A DNA stretch of 64,000 nucleotides, taken from positions 1 to 64,000 of the forward strand of contig NZ_JBHTJT010000030.1 in assembly GCF_042676185.1 (NCBI RefSeq), written 5' to 3'. The notes under the pieces were generated by a model. That model was not told where the DNA came from, did not search any database, and was given only the letters and a program-made list of their open reading frames with translations. Shown here piece by piece: positions 26,695 through 34,803 of the stretch (positions are counted from its first letter, which is position 1; each line of letters starts with the position of its first letter). The translations under genes were made by a program, and so were the position numbers. Source of the stretch: Tropicimonas aquimaris (lineage in GTDB: Bacteria > Pseudomonadota > Alphaproteobacteria > Rhodobacterales > Rhodobacteraceae).

Positions 26695-27465
26695 CTACCA
26701 CGTGCCGCGGAGCGACCGGAGAAAGAGGCCGCCACGGCGGACGAACTCGCTTTCGTGGAGCGCACCGTCCGCGACCCGCGCGGGTTCCTTCGCCGCTCTT
26801 TCCAGCGTCGCTTTCGCCCGCCAGCCCGCCCTGAGCGCAGGAATCGCCTTGGCCGGGATCGTGGCCTTGCGAGCACGCGCGAGGCGGTCCAGCCCGGCCT
26901 GCGCAAGGGCGGCGACGGCTGCGGGCCGTCCGTCCACGAGCGGGCGGCGGCCGTGCGCCTCCAGTTCCGGGACGGCGCGCAGGTAGCTCGCGAGGCCCGC
27001 AGCCCATCCCGCGTCGCGGATCGCTGACTCGCTGCCATCCGGCGCGCCGAGTGCGTTCGCGGCAGCCCAGGTCAGCCCGGCAGCCGTCGCATCGATATAG
27101 GCGTGAAGCGCCCCATCGTCCTCGAAGGGATCACGGTAGATGTCCCACTGTCGCGCAGCGACCAGCCGGTCGAGCACCTCCACCGCCACGCCGTTCTGCC
27201 CAATGACCCCGGCCAGCGGGGAGGCGATCTCGTGGGTGTCGGGCACGGCACCTCCGGCAATCTGGGTCAGCAGATCGCGCCACCATTGCAGGCGCATCTC
27301 GCAGATCATCGGCTCGGGCGAGACCCAGGGCAGACGGGCGACCTCCACGTTGAAGGCATAGAGCGGCAAGAGCACCTCGCGCGCTACCACCGGTGCCGCC
27401 ATCGTGGCCAGGAACCGGTCCGGGTCGCCCCGCGCGACGATCGCGGCGCATGCGTCCAGGCTCAT
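26695..27465 (-). CDS. Squalene/phytoene synthase-fold protein, NDUFAF6-like (256 aa)
   Basis: It has the isoprenoid-synthase helical fold of squalene/phytoene synthases, but both Asp-rich substrate motifs are degraded: YAFNVEVARLPWVSPEP replaces the first and YLRAVPELEAHGRR the second. This pattern, with CEMRLQWWRDLL, resembles NDUFAF6, a mitochondrial complex I assembly factor with homologues in alphaproteobacteria. It may therefore help respiratory complex assembly rather than make a terpene. ATG 27465 overlaps the upstream methyltransferase stop by 4 bases, so the genes are coupled. The NDUFAF6 link is inference from motif loss. Confidence 0.75.
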   Translation of the reverse strand: MSLDACAAIVARGDPDRFLATMAAPVVAREVLLPLYAFNVEVARLPWVSPEPMICEMRLQWWRDLLTQIAGGAVPDTHEIASPLAGVIGQNGVAVEVLDRLVAARQWDIYRDPFEDDGALHAYIDATAAGLTWAAANALGAPDGSESAIRDAGWAAGLASYLRAVPELEAHGRRPLVDGRPAAVAALAQAGLDRLARARKATIPAKAIPALRAGWRAKATLERAAKEPARVADGALHESEFVRRGGLFLRSLRGTW

Positions 27466-28181
27466 TCCGGTTCCACCACGCAGAGCAGGTAGGCGATGCG
27501 ATCCGGCGCAGCGCGCCATTGCGCGATCTCGGTCTCGCCTTCACGCAGGACCGCCTCGACCGCGTCGGAGACGCCCTCGGCGCGGAGCGCGGCGATGCGG
27601 TGCTCCATCGGGGCGTAGTAGGCCTCCCACGGCGCGCCGATCACCAGCCGGGTATCGAGCAGCCGATAGCCCGCAGTCGCGATCCGGGCGGCGATCCCGG
27701 CCACGTCGGTGATGGCCGGGTACTCGGCCCAGAACTCCTGTACTGCACGCGGCTCCGCGCCGCCGAGCAACACGGGCTCCGAGAACGCCACCCGGCCGGC
27801 ACGCGTCAGCATCGGCCGGAACGCCTCCAGCCCTTCGGTGACGCCCAGGAAATAGAGCGCCCCGGCGCACCAGATCAGGTCGTACGGCCCCGCAAGATCG
27901 GCCATCGAGCCCTGCCAGGCCTTAACCCGCGGCCCGAACCGGGCGCAGCGGGCGGACGTGGCATCGGCGAAAGGACCGTGCAGATCGACCGCGTCGATCC
28001 AGGCCTCCGGCAGGTATTCGGCCAGCGCCTCGGTATCGGCGCCCGGCCCGCAGCCGGCATCGCAGATCCGGGCCTCGCCATGGGTGCCGGCAACGCCGAT
28101 CGCCCAGAGCACGTCCTCCGGACAGCCCGGCCCTTCGCGGGGCAGCTCCCGGTGCAAGGTGAAAAAGGCTTCCTTGTCCAA
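27462..28181 (-). CDS. Class I SAM-dependent methyltransferase (239 aa)
   Basis: A Rossmann-fold methyltransferase with motif I ICDAGCGPGADT and an acidic residue after beta-2 (IDAVDLHG), followed by YDLIWCAGALYFLG. The substrate is unknown. I suggest a TTG start at 28181 because GGAG, overlapping the cimA stop (TGAGGAG), lies 7 bases before it and the following sequence reads naturally (LDKEAFFTLHREL). The ATG at 28229 lies inside cimA and adds a basic, unlikely stretch. It is coupled to the downstream squalene-synthase-like gene by a 4-base overlap and belongs to the cysS-cimA transcription unit. Confidence 0.78.
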   Translation of the reverse strand: MDKEAFFTLHRELPREGPGCPEDVLWAIGVAGTHGEARICDAGCGPGADTEALAEYLPEAWIDAVDLHGPFADATSARCARFGPRVKAWQGSMADLAGPYDLIWCAGALYFLGVTEGLEAFRPMLTRAGRVAFSEPVLLGGAEPRAVQEFWAEYPAITDVAGIAARIATAGYRLLDTRLVIGAPWEAYYAPMEHRIAALRAEGVSDAVEAVLREGETEIAQWRAAPDRIAYLLCVVEPE

Positions 28182-28192
28182 CCTGCGGCTCC

Positions 28193-29818
28193 TCAGGACG
28201 CGGGCGCGCCGTCCCGCAGCAGTTTCCACTGGATCGCCTCGAGCAGCGCCTCGAAGGAGGCATCGACGATGTTCGCCGAGACCCCGACCGTTGACCAGTG
28301 CTTCCCGGAGCTGTCCTCGCTGTCGATGATGACACGGGTCACGGCCTCTGTGCCACCGTTGGTGATCCGCACCTTGAAGTCCACCAGCTTCATGTCCTCG
28401 ACAAAGGGCTGGAGCGGCCCGAGGTCCTTGGCGAGCGCCCGGGAAAGCGCGTTGACCGGGCCACGGTCCGAGCCGGTCTCGTCGAGCGATTCCGAGACCG
28501 AGAGCCGCTTTTCGCCACCGATGAACAGCACCACCACTGCCTCCGACAGCGAGATCGTCTCGCCGAAGCGGTTCTTGCGGCGCTCCACCACCACCCGGTA
28601 GCGGTCGATCGTGAAGAAGCGCGGCAACTGGCCCAGTTCGCGCCGCGCCAGCAGCTCGAAACTGGCCTGCGCCGTGTCGTAGGAATAGCCGGCCGCCTCG
28701 CGCGCCTTGACCAGATCCAGGATCCGCCCGAGCGTCGGATCGCCCGGCTCCACCACCAGCCCCGCCTCTTCGAGGCGCCTGCGCAGGTTCGACTGTCCCG
28801 CCTGGTTCGACATCGGGATGACGCGCTCGTTGCCGACGAGCGACGGGTCGACATGTTCGTAGGTCGAGGGATCCTTGAGCATCGCCGAGGCATGCAGCCC
28901 AGCCTTGTGGGCGAAGGCCGAGGCCCCGACATAGGGCGCGCCGCGGAACGGCACCCGGTTGAGGATATCGTCCATCATCCGGCTGGCGCGGGTGAGGCTC
29001 GCAAGCCCCTCCGGCGTCACCGCGGTTTCGTAGCGGCTGGCATAGGGTTCCTTGAGCAGCAGTGTCGGAATCAGCGATATCAGGTTGGCGTTGCCGCAGC
29101 GCTCGCCCAGCCCGTTCAGCGTGCCCTGGATCTGCCGCGCGCCCGCGTCGATCGCCGCCAGCGTGCCCGCCACCGCGTTGCCGGTGTCGTTGTGGGTGTG
29201 GATGCCCAGCCGGTCGCCCGGCACCCCGGCCGCGATCACCGCGCGGGTGATCTCGCCGATCTCTGCGGGCAAGGTGCCGCCGTTGGTGTCGCAGAGCACG
29301 ACCCAGCGGGCGCCGGCCTCCAGCGCCGCCTGAAGGCAGGCCAGCGCATAATCCGGGTTGGCCTTGTAGCCGTCGAAGAAATGCTCCGCGTCATAGATTG
29401 CCTCGCGTCCGAGCGAGACAAGGTGCGAGACGCTGTCGGCAATCGCCGCGAGGTTCTCCTCCAGGCTCACGCCGAGCGCGGTGGTGACGTGGAAATCGTG
29501 GCTCTTGCCGACAAGACAGACCGCCGGCGTGCCCGCGTTGACGACCCCGGCCAGCACCTCGTCATTGGCCGCCGAGCGCCCGGCCCGCTTGGTCATGCCG
29601 AAGGCCAGGAAAGTCGCGTGCCCGAGTTGCGGCGGCGCATCGAAGAACTCGCTGTCGGTCGGGTTCGCCCCCGGCCAGCCCCCCTCGATATAGTCGATCC
29701 CGAGCCCGTCCAGCATTGCCGCGATCTCGTGCTTCTCCTCGAGGCTGAACTGCACGCCCTGCGTCTGCTGGCCATCGCGCAGCGTGGTGTCGAACAGGTA
29801 GAGCCGCTCCTTACTCAT
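28193..29818 (-). CDS. cimA: (R)-Citramalate synthase CimA (541 aa)
   Basis: Condenses acetyl-CoA and pyruvate to citramalate, opening the threonine-independent isoleucine pathway. The HMGL-like TIM barrel begins LFDTTLRDGQQTQGV, and metal ligands are in the GIHTHNDTGNAVA segment. The C-terminal LeuA-type regulatory domain (about 410-541, with DFKVRITNGG) usually gives feedback inhibition by isoleucine. Length and domain order match CimA rather than LeuA. It lies 115 bp downstream of cysS on the same strand, with partial repeat copy C between. Confidence 0.93.
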   Translation of the reverse strand: MSKERLYLFDTTLRDGQQTQGVQFSLEEKHEIAAMLDGLGIDYIEGGWPGANPTDSEFFDAPPQLGHATFLAFGMTKRAGRSAANDEVLAGVVNAGTPAVCLVGKSHDFHVTTALGVSLEENLAAIADSVSHLVSLGREAIYDAEHFFDGYKANPDYALACLQAALEAGARWVVLCDTNGGTLPAEIGEITRAVIAAGVPGDRLGIHTHNDTGNAVAGTLAAIDAGARQIQGTLNGLGERCGNANLISLIPTLLLKEPYASRYETAVTPEGLASLTRASRMMDDILNRVPFRGAPYVGASAFAHKAGLHASAMLKDPSTYEHVDPSLVGNERVIPMSNQAGQSNLRRRLEEAGLVVEPGDPTLGRILDLVKAREAAGYSYDTAQASFELLARRELGQLPRFFTIDRYRVVVERRKNRFGETISLSEAVVVLFIGGEKRLSVSESLDETGSDRGPVNALSRALAKDLGPLQPFVEDMKLVDFKVRITNGGTEAVTRVIIDSEDSSGKHWSTVGVSANIVDASFEALLEAIQWKLLRDGAPAS

Positions 29819-29825
29819 GCGGTGG

Positions 29826-29858
29826 CCCCTTCTTCTTGGTGTTCAAATACCCATTCCA
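29826..29858. repeat. Dispersed hairpin repeat family 1, copy C (5' half only)
   Basis: CCCCTTCTTCTTGG followed by TTCAAATACCC matches the first half of copies A, B and D, but the GATCTTTC hairpin is missing. It lies between cysS and cimA. Confidence 0.6.
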
Positions 29859-29933
29859 CGATGGCCGCCCGTGCGAATACCGGGCCGCCGGGTACGGTCG
29901 CTGAGAATTCTGTCTCGGAGAACGATAGAGGTC

Positions 29934-31337
29934 TCATTCGGCACCTCGGTTGCGTTCAATCGACCAGAGCAGATTGCTATCCAGCTCGTCCGTCGGAACC
30001 AGTTCGACATCGGCTTTGGACATCCTGACCTCCACGCCCGCACCAGCCAAAGCGGCCTTGAGCCTGTCGACCTCCGAGAAGTTCTTGGTCTCGAACGCTT
30101 TCTCTCGTGCCGCGATAAGCCAGCTCCTGACGTCATCAAGCTTTGAGAGGTCAGTTCCATCCGCTGGGCCTACATCTTCCCAGCCACCAAGATCCTCGGT
30201 CAGAAGCCCCAAGAGATTGGCAGACGCGAGCAGCGTTGTGACATCCGACGCGGCCGAGAGCCCGTGCAGCTCATTGATCGCCCCGGCAGTGTTTAGATCA
30301 TTCGCGAGATGCGTGAGAACCATCGGATGCACGTCGCCCGGCATCACGCCCCTCGTCTGCGCTCTCCACTTGGAAAGCGTCTTCTTTGCCTCCCGCGCCT
30401 TTTCCGCCGTCCAGTCCATCGGCTTGCGGTAATGCGTCGAGAGATAGACGAAGCGGATCACCTCGCCGGGGATGCCCTGTTCCAGCACGTCGTGCACGGT
30501 GAAGAAATTGCCCAGGCTCTTGGACATCTTCTTGCCCTCGACCTGCAGCATCTCGTTGTGCATCCAGACCTTCGCGAAGTCGCTGCCCGGGTGGGCGCAG
30601 CGGCTCTGGGCGATCTCGTTCTCGTGGTGCGGGAACATCAGGTCGTTGCCGCCGCCGTGGATGTCGAAATTCTCGCCGAGCAGCGCGTGGCTCATCGCCG
30701 AGCATTCGATGTGCCAGCCCGGACGGCCACGGCCCCAGGGGCTTTCCCATCCCGGCTGGTCCATGTCCGAGGGCTTCCAGAGCACGAAATCCATCGGGTT
30801 GCGCTTGTAGGGCGCGACCTCGACCCGGGCGCCGGCGATCATGTCGTCGACCGACCGGCCGGAAAGCGCACCGTATTCATCGTATTTGTCGACGGCGAAC
30901 AGCACATGCCCCTCGGCCGCATAGGCAAAGCCCTTAGCGATCAAGTCCTCGATCATCGCCACCATCTCGCCGATATAGGCGGTGGCGCGGGGCTCCTTGT
31001 TCGGCACCAGCACGCCGAGCGCGCCCATGTCCTCGTGATACCAGCGAATGGTTTCCTCGGTGATCGCGTCGATCGGCCGCCCGCTCTCCTCGGCGCGGCG
31101 GATGATCTTGTCGTCCACGTCGGTGAAGTTGCGCACGTAGGTCACGTGATCCGGCCCGTAGACGTGGCGAAGCAGCCGGTAGAGCACGTCGAAGACGATC
31201 ACGGGCCGCGCATTGCCCATGTGCGCGCGGTCATAGACCGTCGGCCCGCAGACATACATCCGCACGTTCTCGGGGTCGATCGGAACCAGCAGCTCCTTGC
31301 TGCGGGTTCGGGTGTTCCAGAGCCTGATCTCGGCCAT
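29934..31337 (-). CDS. cysS: Cysteinyl-tRNA synthetase (467 aa)
   Basis: Charges tRNA-Cys. The class I signatures are HMGN (residues 39-42, the HIGH motif) and KMSKS in KKMSKSLGNF. Zinc ligands typical of CysRS are present (MYVCGPTVYD, then HIECSAMSHALLG and the HHENE segment). The ATG at 31337 has GAGAGGA 6-7 bases upstream. The 3' quarter of the gene (about 29934-30330) is visibly less GC-rich in codon choice than the rest, which may mark recombination. A 14-codon Cys/Ile leader ORF lies 87 bp upstream of the start, and cimA follows, so regulation by amino-acid supply is likely. Confidence 0.96.
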   Translation of the reverse strand: MAEIRLWNTRTRSKELLVPIDPENVRMYVCGPTVYDRAHMGNARPVIVFDVLYRLLRHVYGPDHVTYVRNFTDVDDKIIRRAEESGRPIDAITEETIRWYHEDMGALGVLVPNKEPRATAYIGEMVAMIEDLIAKGFAYAAEGHVLFAVDKYDEYGALSGRSVDDMIAGARVEVAPYKRNPMDFVLWKPSDMDQPGWESPWGRGRPGWHIECSAMSHALLGENFDIHGGGNDLMFPHHENEIAQSRCAHPGSDFAKVWMHNEMLQVEGKKMSKSLGNFFTVHDVLEQGIPGEVIRFVYLSTHYRKPMDWTAEKAREAKKTLSKWRAQTRGVMPGDVHPMVLTHLANDLNTAGAINELHGLSAASDVTTLLASANLLGLLTEDLGGWEDVGPADGTDLSKLDDVRSWLIAAREKAFETKNFSEVDRLKAALAGAGVEVRMSKADVELVPTDELDSNLLWSIERNRGAE

Positions 31338-31411
31338 GGCTATTCCTCTCGTTCCGGGCGGCGCCGGCGGGTCTGGCAACTTCGCTCTGGAAAGGGAATG
31401 AAGGAACCGGC

Positions 31412-31431
31412 CCGCCTGACGATGTCAGCGG
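31412..31431 (-). other. RNA hairpin overlapping the leader stop codon
   Basis: In the minus-strand RNA, CCGCUGAC pairs with GUCA(G)GCGG around a 3-base loop with one bulged G. The leader-ORF stop is inside the 5' arm. Ribosome position on the leader would control whether it forms, as needed for attenuation. Confidence 0.5.
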
Positions 31432-31469
31432 ATAATGCAGATGCAGATGATGATGCTGCAACGGTTCAT
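31425..31469 (-). CDS. Putative Cys/Ile-rich leader peptide of the cysS-cimA unit (14 aa)
   Basis: The peptide is MNRCSIIICICIIR: 3 of 14 codons are Cys (all TGC) and 6 are Ile (ATC or ATT), directly before cysS (cysteinyl-tRNA synthetase) and cimA (first step of an isoleucine pathway). Such runs of regulatory codons are the mark of transcription or translation attenuation leaders. Its stop lies in a hairpin (31412-31431). GAACCG at its start can pair with a later CGGTTC, and GGCGGG with CCCGCC nearer cysS, so alternative foldings exist. A promoter-like pair TTGGCG-17-TAAGAA (31505-31477) would put the transcript start at or beside the ATG, allowing leaderless translation. No function has been shown. 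Confidence 0.6.
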   Translation of the reverse strand: MNRCSIIICICIIR

Positions 31470-31476
31470 GGCGGCT

Positions 31477-31505
31477 TTCTTACCGCCAAGCCCCGCCCGC
31501 GCCAA
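31477..31505 (-). promoter_or_regulatory. Predicted promoter for the leader-cysS-cimA transcript
   Basis: TTGGCG (31505-31500) and TAAGAA (31482-31477) are 17 bases apart and end 8 bases before the leader ATG. The match to consensus is moderate. Confidence 0.35.
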
Positions 31506-31523
31506 GCCTTTTCGCGCCGGGCC

Positions 31524-32192
31524 TCAGCCGAGCCGCTCCAGCCGCTCGGCCACGAGATCCTGGACCTGCCACAGATGCGGATCGTGGATCCCCGCCTGGT
31601 CAAGATGGAGCACCGTGTTGAGGATGTACTCCGCCATCGATCCCAGGTGGCCGACCGCGGCGGCCAGGGTGTCGGCCAGTTCCTCCAGCGGCGGCTCCGG
31701 ATCGTAGAGCGGGAAATCCGGGCTGGCGGTGAAGGCGATGGCCCGCACCGCCCCGTCCTCGCTTTCGGCCCGGACCCATTCCGGCGGCACCGGTGGCTCT
31801 GTCTTCAGGAGTGCGACGAGGCGGTCCTGCAACCCGTCCGGCGCCATTCGGATCACGAAGCCGCCACAGGCCCCGCCGCGGTCGAGGCTCAGCATCCTCC
31901 CCGGCGTCTTGGGGCTGCCCCGCATCCGCGCGTCGTGGTAGCAGAAGGCGCGCCGCCAGCCGTGCACCATCGCGGCCCGGCGCTCGATCTCCTCGAAACG
32001 CGGGTTCCAGATTAGCGAGCCTGCGGCAAAGACCCAGAGCCCCTCGCCCGGCGGCACCTCATCGATCAGGCGGGCGGCGGTCTCGGGGTAATACTCGGGC
32101 GGCGGGTCGGGCACCCGGACGGGCCCGCGCTCGTCCACCCGCGACGGAAGTCGCTCCACCAGCTCTCGGGTCAGGCGCAGCCGTGCGGTCAT
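31524..32192 (-). CDS. Gamma-glutamylcyclotransferase, ChaC-like (222 aa)
   Basis: A ChaC-family enzyme, expected to release 5-oxoproline and Cys-Gly from glutathione in the cytoplasm. The fold's opening loop is VFAAGSLIWNPRF, followed by the family segment GWRRAFCYHDARMRGSPKTPGRMLSLDRGG, and a later EDGAVRAIAF. The ATG at 32192 is chosen; the long frame reaching 32603 is antisense to the neighbour. Because the cysS leader follows 55 bp later on the same strand, the gene may neighbour cysteine regulation by more than chance, but that is inference. Confidence 0.88.
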   Translation of the reverse strand: MTARLRLTRELVERLPSRVDERGPVRVPDPPPEYYPETAARLIDEVPPGEGLWVFAAGSLIWNPRFEEIERRAAMVHGWRRAFCYHDARMRGSPKTPGRMLSLDRGGACGGFVIRMAPDGLQDRLVALLKTEPPVPPEWVRAESEDGAVRAIAFTASPDFPLYDPEPPLEELADTLAAAVGHLGSMAEYILNTVLHLDQAGIHDPHLWQVQDLVAERLERLG

Positions 32193-32322
32193 GATATGTC
32201 CCGTTCGGATGAAAGCATGGATCGTGAACGATAGCGCCGCGCGGCCGAAAAGCCAGATCACCGGCGAACAGGCGTCGAACGCCCCGCTTGCGGCAACGTC
32301 CGGCGAGCGGCACACTCGCGGC

Positions 32323-32667
32323 ATGGACCGCGACGCGATCAACGCCCTCTGCGCCGGCCTGCCGGGCGCAGAGGTATCCGAGCCCTTCGGACCTGGGCAC
32401 GACATCTGGAAGGTCGGCGGCAAGATCTTTGCCGCGCTCGGTGCCGAGGGGCGCGGAGTGTCGGTCAAATGCGCCGACGTGCCCACCGCCGAGATGCTGC
32501 GGGAGACCGGGCGTTTCGAGAAGGCGCCGTATTTCCACCGCTCCTGGGTGCTGGTGCCGTTCGACGCGGTGGATGCGGCGGAAGCCGCGCACCGCATTCG
32601 CATCTCCTACGACATCGTCCGCGCCAGCCTGCCGAAGAAGGTGCAGGCCGGGCTCGACCCAGCCTGA
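32323..32667 (+). CDS. MmcQ/YjbR-family protein (114 aa)
   Basis: A small protein of the MmcQ/YjbR family, with a CyaY-like fold whose members bind DNA or have unknown roles. The diagnostic parts are LCAGLPGAEVSEPFGPGHDIWKVGGKIFA, the middle VSVKCADVPTAEMLRE, and the C-terminal YDIVRASLPKKVQAGL. The ATG at 32323 begins the conserved sequence. Its 3' end is 9 bp from the end of a convergent gene. Confidence 0.9.
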   Translation: MDRDAINALCAGLPGAEVSEPFGPGHDIWKVGGKIFAALGAEGRGVSVKCADVPTAEMLRETGRFEKAPYFHRSWVLVPFDAVDAAEAAHRIRISYDIVRASLPKKVQAGLDPA

Positions 32668-32676
32668 TCCACTGCC

Positions 32677-33657
32677 CTAGCTTCGTGCCCGGCGGTTGAG
32701 CCAGCCGTGGGCGAATTCCAGCTTGTCCCGCACGGTGTCGGTCAGCACGAAAGGATATAGGTCCGCGAGCCCCATCGCCCGGTTCACCTGGTTGAGGGCC
32801 ATCCCGAGATCGACCGCCGAGACGATCAGGGCCTCGGCATCGGTCGTGGCATAGGGATCGGCCGGCACGGACGCGGCGGTCGGCCACGCGACCTGCACCG
32901 CGGCCGCGGTATCCACGATGTCGGTCAGGTGGGTGAGATGGGCCACCGTCTCGGCCCAGTCCTCGTGCGGATGGGCACTGGCATAGGGGGTGATGAAACT
33001 CTCCTGCCAACCGGCGCGCGGGCCGTCCGCATAGTGGCGCTCGAGCGCCTCGCCGTAATCGGCCCGCTCGTCACCGAAAAGCGCGCGGAAAGCCTCGGGA
33101 AAGGCCAGGTCGTCGGCCAGCCGTTCGAACAGGAAATGCGCGAGTTCATGGCGCAGGTGGCCAAGCATCGTCCGGTAATCCTCGTCGAGCATTTCCCGGT
33201 TGTGGACCCGGATCGCATCATCCGCCTCGGCCACGTTGAGGGTGATGACGCCGTCGGCATGGCCCATCGTCACGTGCTCGCGGCCCTTGCGGGTGCGTTC
33301 CGCCTTGAAGTGGAAGGCCGGCAGCTGGCCCGTGTCTTCGGCCCCGAACCAGCCCCAGCGGGCCAGGTTGGCCAGCGCCCACCGCTTGGCCACTTCGCCC
33401 TCCGCCCAGAGCTCCTGGTTCGGCTCGATCGATAGGTCGGGCACGACGTCGGTCATCTGGCAGGACCGGCAGAGCCCATCGGCCCCGGGGTCGCCCACCC
33501 AGTTGCACCCGATCCGGTCGACATTCGCGCAGGGCACGGCACCGGTCACGAAGGCGTCCTGCTTATCGTCATAGCTGACCGCCGTGCCGCAGGCCCCGCA
33601 CACGGAATTGCGGAAATAAAGCCGGGCGCCGCAGGCCGGGCATGTGTAGAGCTGCAT
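32677..33657 (-). CDS. Putative zinc-ribbon metallopeptidase (326 aa)
   Basis: The N-terminus carries zinc-ribbon-like Cys pairs (C6/C9, C20/C23, then C43, C51, C63/C66). The main domain has an HExxH zinc-protease motif at H170-E171-H174 (LRHELAHF), with later acidic residues (about 220-245, HPHEDWAETVAH) that could supply the third ligand. This matches a family of putative zinc-binding metallopeptidases with unknown substrates. The ATG at 33657 has GGAG 8 bases upstream. The open frame runs on to 34614, but there it is only antisense or out-of-frame sequence of the next gene. It is cytosolic. Confidence 0.82.
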   Translation of the reverse strand: MQLYTCPACGARLYFRNSVCGACGTAVSYDDKQDAFVTGAVPCANVDRIGCNWVGDPGADGLCRSCQMTDVVPDLSIEPNQELWAEGEVAKRWALANLARWGWFGAEDTGQLPAFHFKAERTRKGREHVTMGHADGVITLNVAEADDAIRVHNREMLDEDYRTMLGHLRHELAHFLFERLADDLAFPEAFRALFGDERADYGEALERHYADGPRAGWQESFITPYASAHPHEDWAETVAHLTHLTDIVDTAAAVQVAWPTAASVPADPYATTDAEALIVSAVDLGMALNQVNRAMGLADLYPFVLTDTVRDKLEFAHGWLNRRARS

Positions 33658-33755
33658 CTCGTTCACTCCGTTTGACCGGCCCTCACCGGGCACGGCACAC
33701 CCATTCTGATGCCCGAGACCGCGGCGCGCGGCAACGGGAATGCAGCAGAGAACGC

Positions 33756-34730
33756 TCAGACTGCCGGGGTGGTTCCGCCGAGGATCTGACGAAAGAGCGG
33801 CATGTCCACGTTGCCGCCGGAGAGAACGATCCCGACCTTGCGGCCCGCCATCGCCTCGCGCTCCTGCATCAGCGCCGCGAGCGCCGCGGCCCCCGCCCCT
33901 TCGGCCACGTTGTGCGTGGCGCGGAACAGCAGCCGGATGGCTTCCGCGATCTCGTCCTCGCTGACGGTGACGATCCGGTCTGCACCGGCGGCATAGATGT
34001 CGAAGGCCTCCTGCACGGGCACCCGCACGGCCATCCCGTCGGCAAAGGTGCGGGCGGTGTCGGTCTCGACCAGCGCCCCGGCCGCTACCGAAAGCTGCGC
34101 GCAGGCCGCGCGCTCCGAGACCACGCCCACGACGCGGGTCGACAGCCCGAGCGCATCGCGTGCGAGGATCGTGCCGCAGATGCCAGAGCCACAGCCGATC
34201 GGCACGTAGACGGTGTCCAGGTCGGGCGCGGCGCGGAACATCTCCCAGCCGTAGGTCGCAACGCCGCGCACCAGTTCCCGGTGGAACGGCGGCACGATCG
34301 TCAGCCCCTCGGCCCCGGCCACGCGAAACGCCTCCTCCCGCGCCGCGTCGAAATCGGAGCCATGCACCACCAGCTCGCCGCCAAATGCCCGCATCGCCGC
34401 GTTCTTTTCCTGCGAATTGCCCTCCGGCACGTAGATCAGCGCCCGCAGCCCGGCGGCGCGGGCGGCGCGGGCCTGGCTCTGGCCGTGATTGCCGCGCGTC
34501 GCGGTGCAGATGCCGGCGGCGTGCGGGTCCGTACGGCGCAGCCAGTCGATGAAAGTCACTCCGCCGCGCACCTTGAAGGCGCCGGTCGGCGCGTGGTTCT
34601 CGTGCTTCACCCACAGCTCCGCGCCCACGGCCCCGGAGAGCAACGGCCAGTGGTGCAGCGGGGTCGGCGGGACCTGTGAATGGACCAGCGTGGCGGCGAC
34701 CTCCAGCTCAGCTGCGGAAAGGCGGATCAT
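33756..34730 (-). CDS. Threonine/serine dehydratase-like PLP enzyme (324 aa)
   Basis: A fold-type II PLP enzyme. K53 (APTGAFKVRGG) should form the Schiff base, the Gly-rich phosphate loop is VPIGCGSGICG, and SGGNVD near the C-terminus contacts the ring. There is no C-terminal ACT/regulatory domain, so it is the catabolic or biosynthetic short form; substrates could be threonine, serine or hydroxyaspartate. The ATG at 34730 has AGGAG 6 bases upstream. It is not linked to ilv genes here. Confidence 0.88.
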   Translation of the reverse strand: MIRLSAAELEVAATLVHSQVPPTPLHHWPLLSGAVGAELWVKHENHAPTGAFKVRGGVTFIDWLRRTDPHAAGICTATRGNHGQSQARAARAAGLRALIYVPEGNSQEKNAAMRAFGGELVVHGSDFDAAREEAFRVAGAEGLTIVPPFHRELVRGVATYGWEMFRAAPDLDTVYVPIGCGSGICGTILARDALGLSTRVVGVVSERAACAQLSVAAGALVETDTARTFADGMAVRVPVQEAFDIYAAGADRIVTVSEDEIAEAIRLLFRATHNVAEGAGAAALAALMQEREAMAGRKVGIVLSGGNVDMPLFRQILGGTTPAV

Positions 34731-34803
34731 AGGGCGCTCCTGTCGCGATGCCTCGTGGGAGCCAACCACGGCAGGTTTCGGGAGACAAGCGCGGCCGGGC
34801 GTA

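Noticed and set aside
33658..34614. In-frame extension of the zinc peptidase gene to 645 codons
   Set aside because: The extension overlaps the threonine dehydratase-like gene on the same strand in another frame and has no natural composition. The ATG at 33657 has its own ribosome site.
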